Below are positions 13,300-17,850 of a stretch of 17,850 bases of DNA, in pieces (the first letter of the stretch is position 1; each line of letters opens with the position of its first letter). The notes beneath the pieces were generated by a model that ran no database searches, was not told where the DNA came from, and worked only from the letters and a program-made list of their open reading frames with translations. This DNA comes from Bacillota bacterium (lineage in GTDB: Bacteria > Bacillota > Clostridia > Lachnospirales > Lachnospiraceae): the NCBI GenBank assembly GCA_023387655.1, contig JAEWHR010000175.1, positions 1 through 17,850 on the forward strand, in the 5' to 3' direction. The position numbers and the translations under genes are program-made.

Positions 13300-13950
13300 A
13301 TGAAAAAACTGATTGATGCGAGAGGAAAGCAATGTCCTCTTCCTGTGATTGAGACGAAAAAAGCACTAAAAGAACTTACCGATGGTATGGTGGAAGTTTT
13401 TGTAGATAATGAGATTGCTGTTCAGAATTTAACTAAAATGGCAAAACAAATGCAACTGAACTATTCTTCTGAAAAAATTTCGAACGATCATTATGCTGTA
13501 ATAATAGAATTAGTGGATCAAGTTTCCAATACTGGTGAGAAACAAAATACTAATGCTAAAACAGAAGAAAAGGTGGAAACTACAACAGATCAATTTACTC
13601 AAGATGCCATAGAAGATTCCAGTGTTGTTGTTTTGTCTTCAGATCATATGGGAGAAGGAAACGAAGAACTAGGAAAAGCTTTAATGAAAGGTTTTGTCTA
13701 TGCACTTACAGAATTAGACGAACTTCCAAAGAAGATAATACTTTACAATGGTGGTGCAAAGTTATCGGTAGAAGGCTCTGATTCTTTGGAAGATTTAAAA
13801 CTCTTAGAATCACAGGGGGTTGAAATCCTAACCTGTGGAACATGTTTGAATTTTTATGGGATTTCTGATAAATTATCGGTTGGTTCCGTGACTAATATGT
13901 ATTCGATTGCAGAAATAATGAGAAGTGCTTCTAAAATCATCAAACCTTAA
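13300..13950 (+). CDS. yedF: Selenium metabolism protein YedF (TusA domain plus DsrE-like domain)
   Basis: This 216-residue protein starts with a TusA/SirA-like domain (residues 1-70, DARGKQCPLPVIETKKA, with Cys12 in the CPxP motif), which in relatives carries sulfur as a persulfide. A charged linker (about 74-103) joins it to a DsrE-like domain (about 106-216) with VVLSSDHMGEGNEELG and the CGTC motif at Cys179-Cys182, followed by LNFYGI. This two-domain form is the YedF type found with selD. It is a plausible selenium or sulfur carrier between the cysteine desulfurase and SelD or cofactor; the direct role is not established. It starts 28 bases after the selD stop with an AAAGGA site. Confidence 0.92.
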   Translation: MKKLIDARGKQCPLPVIETKKALKELTDGMVEVFVDNEIAVQNLTKMAKQMQLNYSSEKISNDHYAVIIELVDQVSNTGEKQNTNAKTEEKVETTTDQFTQDAIEDSSVVVLSSDHMGEGNEELGKALMKGFVYALTELDELPKKIILYNGGAKLSVEGSDSLEDLKLLESQGVEILTCGTCLNFYGISDKLSVGSVTNMYSIAEIMRSASKIIKP

Positions 13951-14104
13951 GATTGTAAAAACTAAGAATAGATAACGTTGATGAAGATAAATTGAAAAGT
14001 GGAATATATGCAATAAAGAACTTTTTTTAATTGGCATTTTGTGTTCATTCACAAAGTGCCATTCTAATAAAGTGGCACTAAGGTGCTAGAATGGATGTGA
14101 AGGA
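13951..14104 (+). promoter_or_regulatory. Switch-like hairpin region between yedF and yqeB
   Basis: Three stems compete here. Stem A pairs GGCATTTTGTG (14033-14043) with CACAAAGTGCC (14050-14060), with one G-U pair. Stem B pairs AGTGCCA (14055-14061) with TGGCACT (14073-14079) and shares bases with A. Stem C pairs ATTCTA (14061-14066) with TAGAAT (14087-14092), with inner GCAC/GTGC, and excludes B. Upstream, AAAAGT (13995-14000) and ACTTTT (14020-14025) followed by more T's could be a weak terminator of yedF. The overlap of alternative stems just before a start codon is what a translational or attenuation switch would look like. Confidence 0.4.
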
Positions 14105-14911
14105 ATGGAGAATCTAGTTATTGTTAGAGGGGGCGGAGATATTGCAACAGGAACTATTCATAAATTATATCGAAGTGGATTTCCTGTTGTGATTTTAGAA
14201 ATTGAAAACCCGTCTACTATTCGTAGAAAAGTTGCTTTTTCTGAAGCAATGTATGAGAACGAAACAATCGTTGAGGGAGTAATTTGTAAAAAAGCAAATC
14301 ATATGGATGATATTACAAGTATCTTATCAGAGGGGAAAATACCAATTATTAAAGATGAGAATTGTGATATTTTAAAATATATGAATCCACTGGCGCTAGT
14401 TGATGGAATATTAGCTAAGAAAAATCTAGGTACCAAGAAAACAATGGCTCCAATCACAATTGCGTTAGGACCAGGATTTGAAGCTGGCGTTGATGTAGAT
14501 GTTGTAATAGAAACACAAAGAGGACATGATTTAGGACGAATTCTATTCGATGGATTTGCACAAAAGAATACAGGAATTCCAGGGATTATAGGAGGTTATG
14601 GAAAAGAAAGAGTAATTCATAGCCCTGCTACTGGAATAATTAAAAATCTAAGCCATATTAGTGACACGGTGATGAAGGGGCAAGCGATTGCTTTCATTGG
14701 AGACAAAAAAGTAGAGGCAACGATTGATGGCATATTAAGAGGTATTATAAAAGATGGGTATCCAGTGGTTCAGGGATTAAAAATTGCTGACATTGACCCT
14801 AGAATCGAAGAAAAGAAGAATTGTTTTACCATTTCAGATAAAGCTCGTTGCATAGGCGGAAGTGTTTTAGAATCCATCCTATTTTTACGAAGAAGTAAGA
14901 ATCTTTCATAG
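14105..14911 (+). CDS. yqeB: Selenium-dependent molybdenum hydroxylase maturation protein YqeB
   Basis: YqeB is one of the marker proteins of selenium-dependent molybdenum hydroxylase systems; its biochemical step is unknown. The 268-residue protein opens with VIVRGGGDIATGTIHKLYRSGF, broken here as VIVRGGGDIATG and then THIKLYRSGF-like residues, a Rossmann-type nucleotide-binding start similar to XdhC. Later it has GPGFEAGVDVDVVIETQRGH at about 120-139 and a C-terminal half with GGYGKERVIHSPATG. The ATG at 14105 is used because family members start just before this glycine motif, but the nearest Shine-Dalgarno (GAAGG, 14099-14103) is only one base away and the ATG itself is part of GGAATGGAG. 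Initiation may therefore be weak or regulated. cysteine desulfurase follows after 15 bases. Confidence 0.92.
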   Translation: MENLVIVRGGGDIATGTIHKLYRSGFPVVILEIENPSTIRRKVAFSEAMYENETIVEGVICKKANHMDDITSILSEGKIPIIKDENCDILKYMNPLALVDGILAKKNLGTKKTMAPITIALGPGFEAGVDVDVVIETQRGHDLGRILFDGFAQKNTGIPGIIGGYGKERVIHSPATGIIKNLSHISDTVMKGQAIAFIGDKKVEATIDGILRGIIKDGYPVVQGLKIADIDPRIEEKKNCFTISDKARCIGGSVLESILFLRRSKNLS

Positions 14912-14926
14912 TAAAGGAGAGATGCA

Positions 14927-16066
14927 ATGATATATTTTGATAACGCTGCAACCAGTATGCAAAAACCAGATTCTGTAGCAGATGCGGTTTATGCTGCAAT
15001 AAAAAACATGGGGAATAGTGGTAGAGGTTCTCATACAGCTTCCTTGGAGGCTGGAAGAGTGATATATGAAACGAGAGAGATTCTTGCAAAATTATTTTCT
15101 ATAAAGGACGCAAGTCGTATCGCCTTTACTTTAAATGCTACAGAAAGTCTTAACATAGCAATAAAAAGCTTATTGAAGAAAGGTGATCATGCGATTACTA
15201 CGGAATTAGATCATAATAGTGTGTTACGTCCGCTTTATGAGATGGAATCAAAGGGTGTAGAAGTAACTATTGTAAAAAGCAACTTATCCGGAACTATTAA
15301 TATAGATGAGATAAAGAACAGTATAAAAGAGAATACCAAGATGGTAATCTGTACTCATAGTTCTAATTTAACAGGCAATGTAGTTGACATAAAAAAGATA
15401 GGCAATATCTGCAAGGATAAAGATGTTCTGTTTGTGGTAGATGCTTCTCAAACGGCAGGAGTTTTTCCGATACATGTAGAAGAACAAAATATTGATGTTC
15501 TTTGTTTTACTGGACACAAAGGGCTCTTGGGTCCTCAGGGAACTGGTGGGATATATGTGCGAGAGGGAATTTTAGTGACTCCACAAAAAACTGGTGGTAG
15601 TGGCTTTTTAACCTTTTCCAAAACTCATCCAGTAGTAATGCCAGAATGTTTGGAGGCAGGAACTTTAAATGGACATGGAATTGCTGGATTATATGCTGGA
15701 GTTTCGTATATTCTGGAAAAAGGTATAGATAAAATAAGAATGATAGAGCAAAAGCTAATGTGGCAGTTTTATGAAGGTATAAAAGAGATACCGAATATAA
15801 AAATTTACGGTGATTTTTCAACAAAGGAAAGAGCTGCAATTGTTTCCTTTAATATAGGGGATTATGACTCTAGTGAAGTAAGTGATCAGTTAGTACTAGA
15901 GTATGGTATCTATACAAGAGCAGGAGGACACTGTGCTCCGCTTCTCCATCAAGCGCTAGGAACAAAAGAGCAAGGTGCAGTTCGCTTTAGTTTTTCTCAT
16001 TTTAATACAAAAGAAGAAGTTAGCATAGCAATAGATGCTGTGAAAGAGCTTGCAATGGATTCATAG
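14927..16066 (+). CDS. Cysteine desulfurase family protein, EF2568 type
   Basis: This is a 379-residue PLP enzyme of the NifS/SufS class, which takes sulfur from cysteine (or selenium from selenocysteine) onto an active-site cysteine. Seen are the opening YFDNAATSMQKP, the PLP lysine Lys198 in CFTGHKGLLGPQGTGG, the aspartate of VVDASQTAG that holds the PLP ring, and the catalytic Cys336 in RAGGHCAP. The sequence style (NAATSMQKPDSV, GTLNGHGIAGLYAG) fits the subfamily named after Enterococcus EF2568, which occurs with selenium-dependent hydroxylases. It lies between yqeB and the DUF3343 gene, 15 bases after the former, with the next ribosome-binding site overlapping its stop. It probably supplies sulfur or selenium for cofactor maturation; which of the two is inference. 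Confidence 0.94.
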   Translation: MIYFDNAATSMQKPDSVADAVYAAIKNMGNSGRGSHTASLEAGRVIYETREILAKLFSIKDASRIAFTLNATESLNIAIKSLLKKGDHAITTELDHNSVLRPLYEMESKGVEVTIVKSNLSGTINIDEIKNSIKENTKMVICTHSSNLTGNVVDIKKIGNICKDKDVLFVVDASQTAGVFPIHVEEQNIDVLCFTGHKGLLGPQGTGGIYVREGILVTPQKTGGSGFLTFSKTHPVVMPECLEAGTLNGHGIAGLYAGVSYILEKGIDKIRMIEQKLMWQFYEGIKEIPNIKIYGDFSTKERAAIVSFNIGDYDSSEVSDQLVLEYGIYTRAGGHCAPLLHQALGTKEQGAVRFSFSHFNTKEEVSIAIDAVKELAMDS

Positions 16067-16076
16067 GAGGCTAACA

Positions 16077-16313
16077 ATGAGGCAGAAAGAATTAAAAGCT
16101 ATTATTACATTTCAAAGTACTACGAGTGCAATGGCTATGGAGAAGTTTTGCAAAGAAAAAGGACTAAGTGGCAGGCTAATTCCTGTTCCAAGGAGTATTA
16201 CAGCAGGGTGTGGATTAGCTTGGAGTGTGAATCCACAAGAAAGACATGAGTTAGAGAATAGGATGAACGAAAATCATATCAGTTACGATAAAATCTATGA
16301 GTTAATGATATAA
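16077..16313 (+). CDS. DUF3343 protein, putative Se/S carrier
   Basis: This is a small protein of 78 residues from the ATG at 16077. An upstream in-frame ATG at 16050 is rejected because it lies within the desulfurase gene, whereas AGGAGG at 16065-16070 is six bases before 16077. It matches the DUF3343 family: AIITFQSTTSAMAMEKFCKE, and the signature LIPVPRSITAGCGLAW with Cys45. The single conserved cysteine, small size and location directly after a cysteine desulfurase suggest a carrier of sulfur or selenium, which is the usual provisional label for this family. Proof of that activity is lacking. The gene ends 14 bases before yqeC. Confidence 0.88.
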   Translation: MRQKELKAIITFQSTTSAMAMEKFCKEKGLSGRLIPVPRSITAGCGLAWSVNPQERHELENRMNENHISYDKIYELMI

Positions 16314-16327
16314 AGGCAGGTGACTAT

Positions 16328-17071
16328 ATGGAATGGTATCAATTAGATGGCTCAGAAGAATTAACAAGACGAGAGACTATGTATAAAGCTTTTGGGTTAA
16401 ATCTGCATCAAAAACAGATCATTGCATTTGTAGGTGCAGGTGGGAAAACAACCTCGATTCATCATCTGGCGAAAGAGTTGGCTTCTCTTGGAAAACGAGT
16501 CATAATAACTACTACAACTCATATGTTTTTACCCTCAGATTATGGAGTGTTGAAAGAAGACAAAGATCTGCTACTTAGTATGCTAAATTTAAGTGGTATT
16601 GCAGTTGTTGGAACTCCATGTGGGAATGGAAAAATGACAAAGGTATCGGAATCTTTTTATGAATGGTTAAAAACAGTTTCGGATTATATTCTAGTGGAAG
16701 CTGATGGTTCTAAGAGGCTTCCTATCAAGGTGCCTGATAAGCACGAACCAGTAATACCAAAGGACACAAATTTGCTTGTGATAGTAACTGGATTATCCTG
16801 TTTATCTCGCCCACTATTAGAATATTGCCACAGATGGAATCTGGCAATGGAAATTTTAAACTGTCAACCAACACATAGGATAGCTCCAGAAGATGTAGCT
16901 AGGTTAATTGTAGAGGGATATTGTGATCAATTCAGTATTCCTTTTAAGATATTATTGAATCAGTGTGACAATGAAGAGTCACAAGAGAATGCAGTTAATA
17001 TAATAAAATATATAAAAAAACAAAAGATAGCTACTGAACATGTGGTAGCTGGTAACTTTATCCCTAAGTAA
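16328..17071 (+). CDS. yqeC: Selenium-dependent hydroxylase accessory protein YqeC
   Basis: YqeC is a marker of selenium-dependent molybdenum hydroxylase loci; its reaction is unknown. The 247-residue protein has a P-loop-like nucleotide-binding motif, FVGAGGKTTSIHHLAKEL with Lys40, followed by VIITTTTHMFLP, and ILVEADGSKRLPIKVP (about 123-138), with EADGS typical of the family. The ATG at 16328 follows GCAGGTGA; an internal ATG at codon 18 is an alternative start. It is the last gene of the plus-strand cluster: no terminator is obvious, but a promoter for the next gene follows. Conserved nucleotide-binding features suggest an ATP- or nucleotide-dependent maturation step. Confidence 0.92.
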   Translation: MEWYQLDGSEELTRRETMYKAFGLNLHQKQIIAFVGAGGKTTSIHHLAKELASLGKRVIITTTTHMFLPSDYGVLKEDKDLLLSMLNLSGIAVVGTPCGNGKMTKVSESFYEWLKTVSDYILVEADGSKRLPIKVPDKHEPVIPKDTNLLVIVTGLSCLSRPLLEYCHRWNLAMEILNCQPTHRIAPEDVARLIVEGYCDQFSIPFKILLNQCDNEESQENAVNIIKYIKKQKIATEHVVAGNFIPK

Positions 17072-17106
17072 AATCATTGATTTGAGAATCCCATATAATA
17101 GAAGTC

Positions 17107-17135
17107 TTGCTTTTTATAACATCATTTAATATAAT
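17107..17135 (+). promoter_or_regulatory. Probable promoter of the YheO-like regulator gene
   Basis: TTGCTT (17107-17112), a 17-base spacer and TATAAT (17130-17135) form a sigma-A-like promoter with a perfect -10 and a weak -35. A second overlapping TATAAT lies at 17136-17141. The coding start is about 40 bases downstream. Confidence 0.45.
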
Positions 17136-17179
17136 TATAATTGGTATTTTTAATAAAAAAGAGTGGAGAATTGCAAAAA

Positions 17180-17850
17180 ATGGGGAAAACGATGCAAAGT
17201 GGTAATATTAAATTAACTGCCACAGACCGAATTATATTAAATTCATATCGATGTTTTTTGGATGGATTAGCAGATTATCTAGGGACAGGCTTTGAATATG
17301 TATTACATAGTTTGGAAGACTGTGAAAATTCTGTCATAAAAATTATCAATGGACACCATACAGGGAGAAAGTTAGGGGCTCCGATTACGGATTTAGCGCT
17401 TAATATGCTAAATAAGATTCAAGATGAAAATCTTGATGGCTATATTTCTTATGAATCTAAAAATAAAAAAGGAAATCTTCTTTATTCTACAACGATTAGT
17501 GTTTATGGTGAACAACATCGTATTATTGGGTTAATCTGTATTAATTATCATGTAGATACACCTTTGTCAGAAACATTTCCAGTGTTTAAAATGCTTGATA
17601 AGTCATCTAGTACCATAATTAATGAAAATTTTGCTGTGGATGTCGATGCTTTAATTGAACAAGCTTATAATGAAGCTTCTCATCAGGTTATGTCAGATGA
17701 AAGTATATCAGCAAATTTAAAGAACAAAGAAATTGTCTACCTTTTATATAATCAAGGTATTTTTAGAATGAAAGATGCCGTGATAAAGGTAGCAAAAGTT
17801 ATGGATGTTAGTAAGAATACAGTTTATATGCATTTAAGAGGAATGAAAGA
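17180..17850 (+). CDS. YheO-like PAS and helix-turn-helix regulator (3' end outside window)
   Basis: The reading frame is open from the ATG at 17180 to the end of the window (223 full codons), so only the last residues are missing. The N-terminal part (about residues 15-125: LNSYRCFLDGLADYLGTGFE, INGHHTGRKLGAPITDLAL, YSTTISVYGEQHRIIGLICIN) fits a YheO-type PAS-like sensor domain. The C-terminal part (from about 180: KNKEIVYLLYNQGIFRMKDA, then VAKVMDVSKNTVYMHLRGMK) is the helix-turn-helix of the same family. These proteins are cytoplasmic transcription regulators with uncertain ligands. GGAG at 17165-17168 is 11 bases before the ATG, a little far; TTG at 17171 is in frame but too close. A role in controlling this cluster or a hydroxylase beyond the window is an inference from position. 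Confidence 0.85.
   Translation, partial: MGKTMQSGNIKLTATDRIILNSYRCFLDGLADYLGTGFEYVLHSLEDCENSVIKIINGHHTGRKLGAPITDLALNMLNKIQDENLDGYISYESKNKKGNLLYSTTISVYGEQHRIIGLICINYHVDTPLSETFPVFKMLDKSSSTIINENFAVDVDALIEQAYNEASHQVMSDESISANLKNKEIVYLLYNQGIFRMKDAVIKVAKVMDVSKNTVYMHLRGMK

Noticed and set aside
16050..16076. Start of the DUF3343 gene at 16050
   Set aside because: It would overlap the desulfurase end and has no ribosome-binding site; AGGAGG precedes 16077.
1..17850. Insertion sequences, tRNA or rRNA genes
   Set aside because: No transposase, terminal inverted repeats, tRNA cloverleaf or rRNA-like sequence was recognised on either strand.

Overview
The window is AT-rich and has the codon use, ribosome-binding sites and gene families of a low-GC anaerobic Clostridia member, most likely a Lachnospiraceae relative. 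That placement is inferred from gene content and style; the species cannot be fixed from the sequence alone. Nearly the whole window is one functional theme: building a molybdenum cofactor that carries labile (non-selenocysteine) selenium, for selenium-dependent molybdenum hydroxylases such as xanthine dehydrogenase or purine hydroxylase. No hydroxylase structural gene lies in the window.

Layout. (1) Positions 1-1056 hold the 3' part of a chemoreceptor gene, followed by a short tandem repeat and a hairpin terminator. (2) On the minus strand, 2815 to 1401, a two-gene operon encodes a C_GCAxxG_C_C-type cysteine protein and a TDT-family (TehA/SLAC1-like) membrane transporter, overlapping by one base. 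(3) A 485-base divergent intergenic region holds a ten-unit tandem repeat of about 22 bp, a LysR-type operator and a good sigma-A promoter. (4) A LysR regulator (3301-4200) resembles the type associated with selenium metabolism. (5) After a highly foldable 277-base leader comes a long plus-strand cluster: MoeA-like molybdopterin-binding protein, moaC, moaA, a MOSC-MogA fusion, modA, modB, modC, an XdhC-like protein with swapped domain order, selD, yedF, yqeB, an EF2568-type cysteine desulfurase, a DUF3343 protein and yqeC. (6) At the right edge begins a YheO-like PAS/HTH regulator, cut by the window end.

How the genes fit together. ModABC imports molybdate. MoaA and MoaC make cyclic pyranopterin monophosphate from GTP. 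The Mog domain would adenylylate molybdopterin and the MoeA-like protein may help in later steps. SelD makes selenophosphate. The cysteine desulfurase, YedF and DUF3343 protein are plausible carriers of sulfur or selenium as persulfide or perselenide. XdhC-like, YqeB and YqeC are maturation factors repeatedly found with selenium-dependent hydroxylases. MoaD, MoaE and a full MoeA are absent from this window.

The least explained material is non-coding: three intergenic tandem arrays, a multi-hairpin leader, a recurrent hairpin-plus-GGAATRGAGG module in front of several start codons, a dyad/hairpin upstream of selD, and mutually exclusive hairpins between yedF and yqeB. These suggest that the cluster is regulated internally at several points.
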